From the NCBI RefSeq assembly GCF_009680455.1, contig NZ_WKRD01000004.1, positions 62,001 to 126,000 on the forward strand: 64,000 bases of DNA, read 5' to 3'. This stretch comes from Lachnospira eligens. Its GTDB lineage: Bacteria; Bacillota; Clostridia; Lachnospirales; Lachnospiraceae. Below the pieces are notes generated by a model. That model searched no databases, had not been told where the DNA came from, and was given only the letters and a program-made list of their open reading frames with translations. Within the stretch, counting starts at the first letter, position 1; every line of letters starts with the position of its first letter. A program made the position numbers and the translations under genes. Of the stretch, positions 1-7,596 are shown piece after piece.

Positions 1-153
1 TCGTCTTAAAATTTCCTTATTACGAGGACATTTTCTCTTACCACTGCGATACAGGCTTACAGCAGAATTATCGATGCCAACAGCACCAGCCAGAGTTGTG
101 TTATTAGTGTTTGTTATATCCATCAGAAACTTAAATTTGTCATTAAAAGTCAT
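1..153 (-). CDS. XRE-type helix-turn-helix regulator, N-terminal part (runs off window)
   Basis: I translated this minus-strand frame directly; it begins MTFNDKFKFLMD and reads on past the window edge. The visible 51 residues contain a pattern typical of XRE/Cro DNA-binding domains (TLAGAVGIDNSAVSLYRSGKR), in which a short helix, a turn and a recognition helix are followed by basic residues. The start at 153 is set by TAAGGAG a few bases upstream. It lies just downstream of the tetR-like gene in the same direction, 9 bp after its stop, so the two are probably co-transcribed. The target is unknown and the C-terminal part is not visible. Confidence 0.6.
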   Translation of the reverse strand, partial: MTFNDKFKFLMDITNTNNTTLAGAVGIDNSAVSLYRSGKRKCPRNKEILRR

Positions 154-162
154 AAGCTCTCC

Positions 163-774
163 TTATGCAAATGCGTGAACGCCAGAAATAATAAGCGTTG
201 TAAGTGTGCGTGCCATTTCATCAAGAGTAATACCGTCAGGATCGGTTATCCATTCATAATACGCGGAAACCATTCCGCCAGCGACAAAGCTAGAAATCAG
301 AGGATATTGTTCAGAAGGAACATTCATCTTAATATCCCTGTTTACCAGCTCTTTGAGAAGAGTTTCCTGCAATGCTTTCTGGAGCCTGTTAAAAAGCAGG
401 CTTCCGTTGTCCGAAGCAAAAAGGTCTCTTGCAATATCTGCATCAGACATAATTGTATTAAGAAATGCAAATAAAGTCTGAGGTGAGAACATATTATAAT
501 CCTCAGACATAGCACACAAAAGATCTTTAAGAGATGTTATAAGTTCATTAATCCCTTCATCAAGAACATCATTGACAGTTGAATAATATGTGTAAAATGT
601 TTTTCTGTTAATGTCAGCCTGTGCAGCAAGCTCAGTAACTGTTATTGAATTTAGCTTTTTCTTCTGCATAAGCTCAACAAGTGCTTCGTAAATCGCTTTT
701 TTAGTTTTTAGAATTCTGCGGTCAGCTTTAATTTCATGTGCAGAAGTAAAACTGATTTCTTCAGATTTTGCCAT
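163..774 (-). CDS. TetR/AcrR family transcriptional regulator
   Basis: 203 residues, the usual TetR length. Residues about 20-65 form the DNA-binding domain, with the helix-turn-helix reading ITVTELAAQADINRKTFYTY; the C-terminal two thirds would bind a ligand and dimerise. A GGAGT ribosome site precedes the ATG. It is transcribed away from the lipid cluster starting at 1067, and TetR proteins often control a divergent neighbour, so regulation of that acyltransferase cluster is a reasonable inference but not shown. The ligand cannot be predicted. A second TetR protein of similar layout lies at 39342, beside the other acyl-chain cluster. Confidence 0.85.
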   Translation of the reverse strand: MAKSEEISFTSAHEIKADRRILKTKKAIYEALVELMQKKKLNSITVTELAAQADINRKTFYTYYSTVNDVLDEGINELITSLKDLLCAMSEDYNMFSPQTLFAFLNTIMSDADIARDLFASDNGSLLFNRLQKALQETLLKELVNRDIKMNVPSEQYPLISSFVAGGMVSAYYEWITDPDGITLDEMARTLTTLIISGVHAFA

Positions 775-958
775 AATAAACTCCTATTAATCAGATTATA
801 AAATATATATAAAATTGTTATGAAAATACTATAAAAAATGTATTTTGCAGTTAACTATATTGTACAACATTTGCAAATGATAGTAAACAAAATACGACAA
901 AATGTTACATAAGTGCCAAAAAGAAATTAATTGACCTTTGAAAATATTTGTTAAAAAA

Positions 959-989
959 CATACAATGCTGATTGGAAACATATTGTATG
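959..989. promoter_or_regulatory. inverted repeat in divergent intergenic region (possible operator)
   Basis: The 292-bp gap between the divergent tetR-like gene and the acyltransferase gene is very AT-rich. It contains CATACAAT at 959-966 and its exact reverse complement ATTGTATG at 982-989, separated by 15 bp. This is the clearest dyad in the gap and could be the TetR operator. TetR sites usually have shorter spacers, so the assignment is weak. Confidence 0.3.
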
Positions 990-1066
990 ATATTGGAACA
1001 TTTGTGTATTAACTTGTGATTAAATAGTAATACGCGGATAAATGATTTGACAGCAAGAGGTATCAA

Positions 1067-1684
1067 ATGAGAAAGAAAAATGCATTTATTAATGTAACAG
1101 CCAGTATGGGGAGAGGTCTTTTATACGCTTACCTGTATATTATGTTCAGACCTAAGATATGTTATCAGAGCAGAAAAGCTAAAGAGGAAATTGAAAAAGG
1201 CGGAGTCATATTTATTGGCAATCATGTGGGACATAATGACGGACAGATGTTTTATATGCTGTTTAAGAACAGTGTCCTTATAATAGCCAAAGACTGGGCT
1301 GATAAGAAGATTCTAAAGTGGCTTACAAGCGGTGGTAAGTTTATTTCTGTAGACCGCTTTGGAACAGATATTACATGGATAAGAGGAGCATCGGAGCATC
1401 TTCGTGCAGGAGATAATATGATAATTTTCCCAGAAGGACATACTTCTAAGACAGGGGTTATGGATGAATTCAAGCCGGGCTTTGCAATGTTGGCAGTTAT
1501 GTCAGGTGCAAAAATTGTTCCGGTATATAATGACGGAGAATATCATAAGCTGTTTGGGAAGAGACTTAAGCTGTATGTTGGCGAGCCGATGGAACTTACT
1601 AAAGAGGGAAAAGGGCTTAATGCGGAGTATCTCGCAGGTGAGTGTGCGAGGTTCCGGGAGGCTGTGGAGCAGCTCGGAAGGTAG
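1067..1684 (+). CDS. PlsC-like 1-acyl-glycerol-3-phosphate acyltransferase family protein
   Basis: A 205-residue member of the LPLAT family. It has the catalytic HX4D motif (NHVGHNDGQ, about residues 52-60) and the substrate-binding FPEGHTS motif (about 125-131). Such enzymes move an acyl chain from acyl-CoA, acyl-ACP or acyl phosphate to a glycerol or other hydroxyl at the inner membrane face. It is short, with only a weakly hydrophobic N-terminus. It opens the lipid cluster and is followed by an acyl-AMP ligase and an ACP, so an acyl-ACP donor is plausible. A second LPLAT protein closes the cluster at 6700. The TAG stop is directly continued by a GC-rich repeat. The acceptor is unknown. Confidence 0.85.
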   Translation: MRKKNAFINVTASMGRGLLYAYLYIMFRPKICYQSRKAKEEIEKGGVIFIGNHVGHNDGQMFYMLFKNSVLIIAKDWADKKILKWLTSGGKFISVDRFGTDITWIRGASEHLRAGDNMIIFPEGHTSKTGVMDEFKPGFAMLAVMSGAKIVPVYNDGEYHKLFGKRLKLYVGEPMELTKEGKGLNAEYLAGECARFREAVEQLGR

Positions 1685-1980
1685 TGACAGGACGGACGGG
1701 GCTGCGGCCGGCTGGAAAGCGTGCGGACTGCGGGGGTATGGCGTTTTGAAACGCGCTCCCGCTCGGTCTCGGACGCAGCGATACTAGGCTCATCTGTGTA
1801 GGGAGTGCGGGCTGTTGAAAGCAAGCTTTCACCGCCCTCCCTACACACGGATTCGCCAAGTGCCGGCGTCCTCAAACGGTTTCAGAACGCCATACCCCCT
1901 CAGTCCTTCGTTCCCACCCGGCTCGCAGCCCCTGTGGTGCGGTCTGGATGCCGGAGGCGGGCAGCAGTAGTGGGGTGAAT
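1684..1980. repeat. GC-rich nested palindrome; inverted, variant copy of the 302-bp intergenic repeat
   Basis: This segment begins at the stop codon of the acyltransferase gene (TAGTGACAG...), as the second 302-bp copy does at 3771. Positions 1732-1752 and 1880-1900 form a long inverted repeat around GGGGGTATGGCGTT. Inside, 1754-1780 matches the reverse complement of about 2167-2193 and 1849-1882 matches the reverse complement of about 2089-2122, so it is a reverse-oriented relative of the next repeat. Its apical hairpin differs: TGTGTAGGGAG (1795-1805) pairs with CTCCCTACACA (1837-1847). GC content is far above that of the flanking genes. No protein-coding frame is convincing. Confidence 0.7.
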
Positions 1981-2282
1981 GACAGACGAACGGGCAGCCA
2001 GCCTCCGGCTGGCGACCACGCATTTAGTTAATAAAATTCGGGAAGGTGTCAGTCGTAGGTTCATGGTTTATGGGTTTGTGTGGAAAAAACCGTCTGAGGA
2101 CGCCGGCACTTAGCGAATACGAGGTGCGAGGACGAAGTCCTCGCACCGAAGCAGGAGCTTAGTGACCGCTGCGTCCGAAGCCGAGCGGGAGCGTGTTTTT
2201 AGAGCATAAACCCATAAACCGTAAACCGTCCGTCGTCTGCACACCCCACCCACCGGATTTCATAAAATAAATCAAAAGGAGA
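1981..2282 (+). repeat. 302-bp structured intergenic repeat, copy A
   Basis: Nearly identical over its whole length to 3775-4077. It contains CCAGCCTCCGGCTGG, a perfect hairpin GGTGCGAGGAC-GAA-GTCCTCGCACC at about 2123-2147, a long-range pairing of 2058-2080 with 2204-2226, and an outer pairing of AAATTCGG (about 2034) with CCGGATTT (about 2253). It ends in AAAAGGAGA, the ribosome site of the acyl ligase gene. It therefore fills the space up to the Shine-Dalgarno. It could be a structured RNA leader or a mobile intergenic repeat; its function is unknown. Confidence 0.8.
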
Positions 2283-2288
2283 CAAAAC

Positions 2289-3773
2289 ATGAATAATTAT
2301 TTTTATAACATGGTAGACCCTGATGAAATGGCGACTCTGGAATATATTCCAACTATTCCAAAGTTTCTTGAATTTATTAAGAAGCAATATTCTGATTATC
2401 CAGCCATAAGTGACAAGGTTACTACATATACATATGAGGAGCTTGTTTCAAGAGTTGCAAAGAGAGTTACATTTATTAATTCATTAGGGCTTGAGAAGGG
2501 CTCTAACATAGCTGTACTTGCAAAGAACGATCTTGATGCAATGGAGCTTTTCCTTGCAATTCCGGCGGCCGGACATGTACTTATTATGCTTCCTAATGCA
2601 CTTAACGATAAGGCACTTGCAGGAATCAGCATGAAGTTTGACCTTGCCGGTATGTTCGTTGGTAAGGAATTTACGGAGGTTACAGCTAATCTTCCTTGTA
2701 AGACATGGTCAAGCACTTCTATTGGTGAGACTGAAAGCACATTTGCAGATGTTGAAAAGGATACTACAGCAGCAATTTTCTTTACAGGTGGAACTACAGG
2801 AGCACCTAAGGGTGCAGTTCACAGCCACGGTTCTATTATGAGAGGTTCATTTAACGGAGTATTTGGTCCAGGAAGTATTCTCCATAAGATATATATAGCT
2901 ATGCTTCCTCTTTCACACATATTTGGGGCAATTATGGGATATATGGCTAAGCTCTACACAGGCTCACTTACATACACATGTACTGATATGAGAGCCGGTA
3001 TTGGTGATATTCCTGTTGTAAGACCTACAACTCTTGTACTTGTTCCTGGTCTTGTTGAGATTATTCTTAACATTGCCAAGCTTAAGGGAAGAGCATTCTT
3101 AGGAGATCTTGAGCTTATCATGTGCGGAGCTGCACCTGTTCCTCCAAGACAGATGGAGGAATGCAGAGAGTTAGGAATTACATTATGTGCAGGTTATGGA
3201 CTTACAGAGTGTGCTAACCTGACATCAGGCAATTGCGATACAGATAAGAAGCCTGAGTCTATGGGACATATTTATCCAGAACAGCAGGTTAAGGTTGTTG
3301 ACGGAGAACTCTGGATTAAGGGTGACAATGTAATGAAGGAATATTACAAGGATCCTGAGCATACAGCAGAAGTATTAGAAGACGGATGGTTTAAGACAGG
3401 TGACCTTGTTGAGTTTGATGATAATGACTGGATATACATAACAGGTCGTATCAAGAACCTTATTATTCTTCCTAATGGTGAAAATGTATCGCCAGAAGAG
3501 ATTGAGGAATTATTCTATAAGCAGCCACTTGTAAAGGATTGTCTTGTACAGGAGATGGAAATGAATGGAAACACTGTTATCGGTGTTGAGATTATTCCAT
3601 ATATGCCTGAATTAGATGGTGCATCTGAGGAAGAAATCCAGAACAGATTGCAGGAAACTGTTAATGAGGTTAATAAGGAACTTCCTTCATTCAAGAGAGT
3701 GCTTAAGATGAAGGTGAGAACAGAGGATTTTAAGAGATCTGGAGCGATGAAGATATTGAGAAATCAGGTGTAG
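2289..3773 (+). CDS. AMP-dependent acyl-CoA/acyl-ACP synthetase (acyl-AMP ligase)
   Basis: A 494-residue ANL-superfamily adenylating enzyme. Motifs in order: TGGTTGAPKGAVHSHG (A3 P-loop, about 166-181), GYGLTE (A5, about 299-304), TGD in WFKTGDLV, ITGRIKNLIILPNGENVSP (A7/A8 hinge, about 385-403) and a C-terminal lysine in SGAMKILRNQV. It would activate a carboxylic acid, probably a fatty acid, as acyl-AMP and pass it to a thiol. The next gene encodes an acyl carrier protein, so loading of that ACP is the obvious inference; CoA is the alternative. It sits between two copies of a 302-bp repeat, and its ribosome site AAAAGGAGA lies at the end of copy A. Confidence 0.88.
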   Translation: MNNYFYNMVDPDEMATLEYIPTIPKFLEFIKKQYSDYPAISDKVTTYTYEELVSRVAKRVTFINSLGLEKGSNIAVLAKNDLDAMELFLAIPAAGHVLIMLPNALNDKALAGISMKFDLAGMFVGKEFTEVTANLPCKTWSSTSIGETESTFADVEKDTTAAIFFTGGTTGAPKGAVHSHGSIMRGSFNGVFGPGSILHKIYIAMLPLSHIFGAIMGYMAKLYTGSLTYTCTDMRAGIGDIPVVRPTTLVLVPGLVEIILNIAKLKGRAFLGDLELIMCGAAPVPPRQMEECRELGITLCAGYGLTECANLTSGNCDTDKKPESMGHIYPEQQVKVVDGELWIKGDNVMKEYYKDPEHTAEVLEDGWFKTGDLVEFDDNDWIYITGRIKNLIILPNGENVSPEEIEELFYKQPLVKDCLVQEMEMNGNTVIGVEIIPYMPELDGASEEEIQNRLQETVNEVNKELPSFKRVLKMKVRTEDFKRSGAMKILRNQV

Positions 3774-3774
3774 T

Positions 3775-4077
3775 GACAGACGGACGGGCAGCCAGCCTCC
3801 GGCTGGCGATCCCGCATTTAGTTAATAAAATCCGGGAAGGTGTCAGTCGTAGGTTCACGGTTTATAGGTTTGTGTGGAAAAAACCGTCTGAGGACGCCGG
3901 CACTTAGCAAATGCGAGGTGAGAGGACGAAGTCCTCGCACCGAAGCAGGAGCTTAGTGACCGCTGCGTCCGAAGCCGAGCGGGAGCGTGCTTTTTGGAGC
4001 ATAAACCCATAAACCGTGAACTGTCCGTCGTCTGCACACCCCACCCACCGGATTTCATAAAATAAATCAAAAGGAGA
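3775..4077 (+). repeat. 302-bp structured intergenic repeat, copy B
   Basis: Second near-identical copy of 1981-2282. It starts 2 bases after the TAG stop of the ligase gene and ends with AAAAGGAGA, the ribosome site of the ACP gene. The outer stem AAATCCGG (about 3829-3836) to CCGGATTT is perfect here where copy A has a G-U pair, and 3852-3874 pairs with about 4000-4022. The apical hairpin around GAGGACGAAGTCCTC is kept with one mismatch further down the stem. Retained pairing despite sequence change suggests selection on an RNA or DNA fold. Confidence 0.8.
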
Positions 4078-4084
4078 TTTTATC

Positions 4085-4312
4085 ATGGTATTTGAGAAAT
4101 TAAAGGAAATTTTTGGAAGGGTTATGCCACAGTGCGACCCGGCAACTATTAAAATGGACAGTGTTCTTGCAACAGATTTAGGAGTTGATTCTCTTAATAT
4201 GATGTTACTTGCTATTACTGTTGAGGATGAGTTTAAGATCAGATTCAATTCTGATGCCAAGCTTGAAACTGTTAAAGATATTGTTGATTATGTAGAAGCT
4301 AACGCTAAATAA
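4085..4312 (+). CDS. acyl carrier protein (cluster-specific)
   Basis: A 75-residue acidic protein with the phosphopantetheine attachment motif GVDSLNMM (serine at about residue 40, canonical DSL). It would carry an acyl chain as a thioester in the cytoplasm. It lies between an acyl-AMP ligase and a patatin lipase, so it is more likely a dedicated carrier for this cluster than the housekeeping AcpP. The whole upstream gap, including the ribosome site, is copy B of the 302-bp repeat. A second ACP of different sequence is encoded at 41044. Confidence 0.9.
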   Translation: MVFEKLKEIFGRVMPQCDPATIKMDSVLATDLGVDSLNMMLLAITVEDEFKIRFNSDAKLETVKDIVDYVEANAK

Positions 4313-4321
4313 GAGGCGCTT

Positions 4322-5191
4322 ATGAGCAAAGTAAAGACAGGGCTTGTACTGGAAGGCGGGGCTATGAGAGGTATTTTCTCAGCCGGAGTTCTTGATTACA
4401 TGCTTAAGAAGGACATTTATTATGACTATGTTATAGGTGTGTCTGCGGGGGCAGGTAATGCGGTAAACTATGTTTCCAGACAGGAAGGAAGAACGAAAAA
4501 GATAATTACCCATGAAAATGCTGAAAGCTATTATGGAGTCGGACAGCTTTTCGAGAATAAGAAGATTCTTAATCTTGAAATGCTGGTAGCCGAATATGCG
4601 CTTAAAGATATTCCTTATGATTTTGATACATTTTTCGCATCTAAGACAGAGTGTGAGAGTGTTGTTGTTAATTGCGAGACTGGAAAGGCTGAGTATAAAG
4701 GAAATTTTAAGACGAAAGATGAATTTCTGAAGTGTCAGATGGCAAGCTGCTCTGTGCCATTTATATGCGAACCTGTTGAAATTGACGGTTATCATTATCT
4801 GGATGGAAGCATTATTGATTCAATACCGGTTGAGAGAGCAGTTGAGAAAGGGTGCGATAAGATTGTTGTTGTACTTACCAAGCCAGAGGGTTCTAAGCCT
4901 ACGGATTATTCTAAGATAAAGAAGCTTATCGAGTGGAGTTACAAGAAATACCCAGAGCTTTGTGAGGTTATGGCACACAGAAGGCAGGCTTATGACAGGC
5001 AGGATAAGTTCATGAAAAAGCTTGTGGAGGAGGGGAAAGTCTTTGTTATCCGTCCGGAGGAGCAGATGATAAGACACTTTGAGAATAATAATGAAAAACT
5101 TCTTCAATGTTATCAGTATGGATATGACACGATGAGAAAACAGTTTAAAGCATTTGAGAAGTTTATGGAGGACAAATCCTCTCCTCGCTAG
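4322..5191 (+). CDS. patatin-like phospholipase (RssA-type)
   Basis: 289 residues with all patatin hallmarks: the oxyanion glycine loop LEGGAMRGIFSAG (about 9-21), the nucleophile elbow GVSAGAGNA with catalytic Ser (about 41), and the catalytic Asp in YLDGSIIDS (about 159). Patatins are Ser-Asp dyad acyl hydrolases acting on phospholipids or other acyl esters. No signal peptide or membrane segment is seen, so it is cytoplasmic or peripheral. Placed 9 bp after an ACP gene, it may release or trim acyl chains made by this cluster. The last codons overlap the hairpin element at 5174-5228. Confidence 0.88.
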   Translation: MSKVKTGLVLEGGAMRGIFSAGVLDYMLKKDIYYDYVIGVSAGAGNAVNYVSRQEGRTKKIITHENAESYYGVGQLFENKKILNLEMLVAEYALKDIPYDFDTFFASKTECESVVVNCETGKAEYKGNFKTKDEFLKCQMASCSVPFICEPVEIDGYHYLDGSIIDSIPVERAVEKGCDKIVVVLTKPEGSKPTDYSKIKKLIEWSYKKYPELCEVMAHRRQAYDRQDKFMKKLVEEGKVFVIRPEEQMIRHFENNNEKLLQCYQYGYDTMRKQFKAFEKFMEDKSSPR

Positions 5192-5228
5192 AGAGACTCG
5201 GATTTTCCTGCGGAAAACAAGGAGGATT
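5174..5228 (+). promoter_or_regulatory. Shine-Dalgarno-pairing hairpin element, copy 1
   Basis: Starts before the patatin stop codon and ends in the AAGGAGGATT ribosome site of the next gene. AATCCTC (5175-5181) can pair with GAGGATT (5222-5228), covering the Shine-Dalgarno. An inner hairpin TTTTCC-TGC-GGAAAA precedes it. Related elements lie at 36782-36832 and 48753-48805 with matching base changes on both sides of the inner stem. It is likely translated-region RNA structure affecting start of the downstream reductase; the function is inferred. Confidence 0.65.
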
Positions 5229-5232
5229 AATA

Positions 5233-5979
5233 ATGAAGGTTTTAGTAGTAAACGGAAGCCCTAAAGGACCTAAGAGTAATACTATGCAGATGACAAATGC
5301 AGTTCTTAAGGGACTTAAGGAGACTAATCCAGAAGCAGAGATTGAGCTTCTTACAGTTAAAGATATGGATATTAAGCCATGTATGGGATGTATGAGCTGT
5401 TGGGGAAAGACAGCAGGTCAGTGTGTTATCAATGACGTTATGCAGGATGTTCATGTCAAGTTCATGAACGCTGACGTTATTATATACAGCTTCCCATTGT
5501 ATTTCTTTGGCATGCCGGGTCCAATGAAAACATTTGTTGACAGAATCATGCCACTTATGGAGACTTACAAGGGCAAGGTAAGAGATATCGGAGATAATGC
5601 GTTCCACGAGTTCCGTTATGATATGGGTGATAAGAAGTATTATGTTATATCATCATGCGGATATGGAAGAACATATGAGATATATGACGCACTTATCAAG
5701 GAATTTAATTTTATCTATGGCAAGGGCAGATATCAGGCACTTCTTTGTCCACAGAGTGAAATGTTTGCAATTCCACCAATGGTAAACCAGATTAATGAAT
5801 ATCTTAAGAGATATACAGAAATTGGTAAGGTTATGGGAAAAGGTGAGGATATCCCTCAGGATATGATTGACTACGCTTCGCAGCCAATGATTCCACAGAG
5901 AGCATTAGAGAAGCTTATGAACAATTACTGGGATGCAGTTACACCAGAGAATCCTCTTCCGGCTCCTAATTTAAGATAA
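5233..5979 (+). CDS. NADPH-dependent FMN reductase / flavodoxin-fold oxidoreductase
   Basis: 248 residues. The N-terminal flavodoxin-like signature VVNGSPKGPKSNT (about 4-16) would bind the FMN phosphate. A cysteine-rich segment CMGCMSCWGKTAGQC (about 50-64) is typical of the iron-sulfur flavoprotein/NADPH-FMN reductase group, and SFPLYFFGMPGPMKTF follows. The electron acceptor is unknown. It is clearly paralogous to the protein at 48032, which shares the same Cys-rich block and PLYFFGMPG motif and also sits in an acyl-chain cluster. Translation start is preceded by a hairpin that can mask the ribosome site. Confidence 0.8.
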   Translation: MKVLVVNGSPKGPKSNTMQMTNAVLKGLKETNPEAEIELLTVKDMDIKPCMGCMSCWGKTAGQCVINDVMQDVHVKFMNADVIIYSFPLYFFGMPGPMKTFVDRIMPLMETYKGKVRDIGDNAFHEFRYDMGDKKYYVISSCGYGRTYEIYDALIKEFNFIYGKGRYQALLCPQSEMFAIPPMVNQINEYLKRYTEIGKVMGKGEDIPQDMIDYASQPMIPQRALEKLMNNYWDAVTPENPLPAPNLR

Positions 5980-5989
5980 GAGGCAGCTT

Positions 5990-6682
5990 ATGAAAACATA
6001 CTACATGTTTGGTGACTCACTTATGCGAGGAGTTATGCCGGATGAAGCATGGAATTATCACAGTTCAGATGCAATTGGATTTGAGGCAATGCAGGCACAA
6101 TATAATATGAAGTTTGTCAATTATGCGATGCCGACATTCACATCAGAGAGAGTAAAAATGTGGCTTACACAGATAATGTCAAATCATCCGGTACCTGATG
6201 TGGCATTTCTTGAATGCGGCGGTAACGACTGCGACTATAACTGGAAGTCAATATGTGAGGGCAGATGTGATTATGAACATAGGCACAGAGTTGCCCCACA
6301 GGATTTTAAGAAGAATTATGAGAATATGATACATTTGTTACAGGAAAAGGGAGTAGCAGTAACAGCAGTAATTGCACCACCGATTGCTATTGAAGTGTAT
6401 CTGTCATATCTGCTTAAAAGTGGAGTAGATAAAGATATTATGTCAGAATATGTGAACTCAGTTCAGCAGATGCAGGATGAGTATGCAGAATATGGCGATA
6501 TAATGAGAGCTGTTGCCAAGGAAAACGGCTGTGAAATATTAAGTCTTCGTGAAAGCTTTCTTGCACTTGGCGATATGAAGGCATATTATAGTAAGGATGG
6601 AATGCATCCGAATGAGGCAGGATATGCACTTATTCGTGGTGATTTCGAAAAATATTTTGCATCTGCAGCAGGTATTATATAG
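5990..6682 (+). CDS. SGNH/GDSL-type hydrolase
   Basis: 230 residues with the SGNH blocks: FGDSL near the N-terminus (block I, Ser about residue 9), ECGGNDCDYNW (block III, about 76-86) and DGMHPNEAGYALI (block V with the Asp/His pair, about 203-215). This family hydrolyses acyl, acetyl or thioester bonds. No signal peptide is seen, so the substrate is probably intracellular. It starts 10 bp after the reductase stop behind AAGAGGCAGCTT and is followed by a PlsC-like gene. With patatin it gives the cluster two acyl hydrolases. The substrate is unknown. Confidence 0.82.
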   Translation: MKTYYMFGDSLMRGVMPDEAWNYHSSDAIGFEAMQAQYNMKFVNYAMPTFTSERVKMWLTQIMSNHPVPDVAFLECGGNDCDYNWKSICEGRCDYEHRHRVAPQDFKKNYENMIHLLQEKGVAVTAVIAPPIAIEVYLSYLLKSGVDKDIMSEYVNSVQQMQDEYAEYGDIMRAVAKENGCEILSLRESFLALGDMKAYYSKDGMHPNEAGYALIRGDFEKYFASAAGII

Positions 6683-6699
6683 AAAGATGAGGAATTATA

Positions 6700-7452
6700 A
6701 TGTTTAATCTGCGTTTCAAATGTACTGTTATATCAAGCTGGCACATGGTGCTTCATGCTGTACCTAAGGCTAATAAAATGATTGCCAACAAGAACCGTTA
6801 TTCAGAAACTGAACGGTTTGTGTATGCCAAGTGGATTATTAATTACATGAGAAAGCATGCCAGAACAAGAACCAGGGTGTATGGCAGAGAAAATATTCCG
6901 ACGGACAGCAATTACATAATGTATCCTAATCATCAGGGCAAATATGATGCACTGGGAATTATTCTTGCACAGGAAAAGCCGTGTGGTGTCCTCTGGGGGA
7001 AGAAGCAGGCTGAAAGACTTATGAGCCGTCAGGTATGTGGTCTTATTGATGCAGTCGTTATTGATCTTGACAATAACCGTGACAAGGTAAGGGCTATTAT
7101 GGATGTTACCAGACAGGTCAAGTCAGGAAGGAATTTCCTTATATTTCCTGAGGGAGGTTACACTGACAATAAGAATGAACTTCAGGAATTTCAGGCTGGC
7201 TGCTTTTCGTGCAGCTTACAGACTAAGACACCTATCGTTCCTATAGCACTTTTTGATTCGTATAAATCCATGAACAGCAATACATTTGAAAGAGTAGATA
7301 CACAGGTACATTTCTTAAAGCCAATTCTTTATTCAGAGTATGGCGAGCTTAAGAAAAAAGAGGTCGCCAAGCTGGTTAAGAGCAGGATTGAGGAAAGAAT
7401 GGCTCAGATTAAGGCTGGGAAAATTAATGAAAGCTATGAATTAATTGGATAA
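6700..7452 (+). CDS. PlsC-like lysophospholipid/glycerol-phosphate acyltransferase
   Basis: 250 residues with the LPLAT catalytic motif NHQGKYDALG (HX4D, about residues 75-84) and the FPEGGYTDN substrate motif (about 149-157). The N-terminus is slightly hydrophobic and the C-terminus is a lysine-rich helix. It would acylate a lyso-lipid or other hydroxyl acceptor at the membrane. It is the last gene of the cluster, ended by a clear terminator at 7465. It differs enough from the LPLAT at 1067 that the two probably have different acceptors or positions. Confidence 0.85.
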   Translation: MFNLRFKCTVISSWHMVLHAVPKANKMIANKNRYSETERFVYAKWIINYMRKHARTRTRVYGRENIPTDSNYIMYPNHQGKYDALGIILAQEKPCGVLWGKKQAERLMSRQVCGLIDAVVIDLDNNRDKVRAIMDVTRQVKSGRNFLIFPEGGYTDNKNELQEFQAGCFSCSLQTKTPIVPIALFDSYKSMNSNTFERVDTQVHFLKPILYSEYGELKKKEVAKLVKSRIEERMAQIKAGKINESYELIG

Positions 7453-7464
7453 TAAAAACACAGG

Positions 7465-7496
7465 CTCAGGGAAATAATATGTTCCCTGAGTTTTTT
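7465..7496 (+). terminator. rho-independent terminator of the first lipid cluster
   Basis: CTCAGGGAA pairs perfectly with TTCCCTGAG around an 8-nt loop and is followed by TTTTTT, 12 bp after the last stop codon. Confidence 0.9.
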
Positions 7497-7526
7497 GACC
7501 AAATTCTAAAATATTCGTTTCAATGG

Positions 7527-7555
7527 TTGACATGTTCTAAGTACATTGATAAAAT
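7527..7555 (+). promoter_or_regulatory. sigma-A type promoter of the polysaccharide regulatory operon
   Basis: TTGACA at 7527-7532, 17-bp spacer, TAAAAT at 7550-7555. Only one base departs from consensus. Transcription should start near 7562, about 35 bp upstream of the first gene. Confidence 0.75.
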
Positions 7556-7596
7556 ATTTAAGGTTTACTTAATAATAAGATAGTATAAGGAATAGT

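Noticed and set aside
1543..2023. Minus-strand open frames in the GC-rich gap after the first acyltransferase
   Set aside because: They have Pro/Arg/Ser-rich, low-information translations, overlap palindromic repeats and lack ribosome sites.
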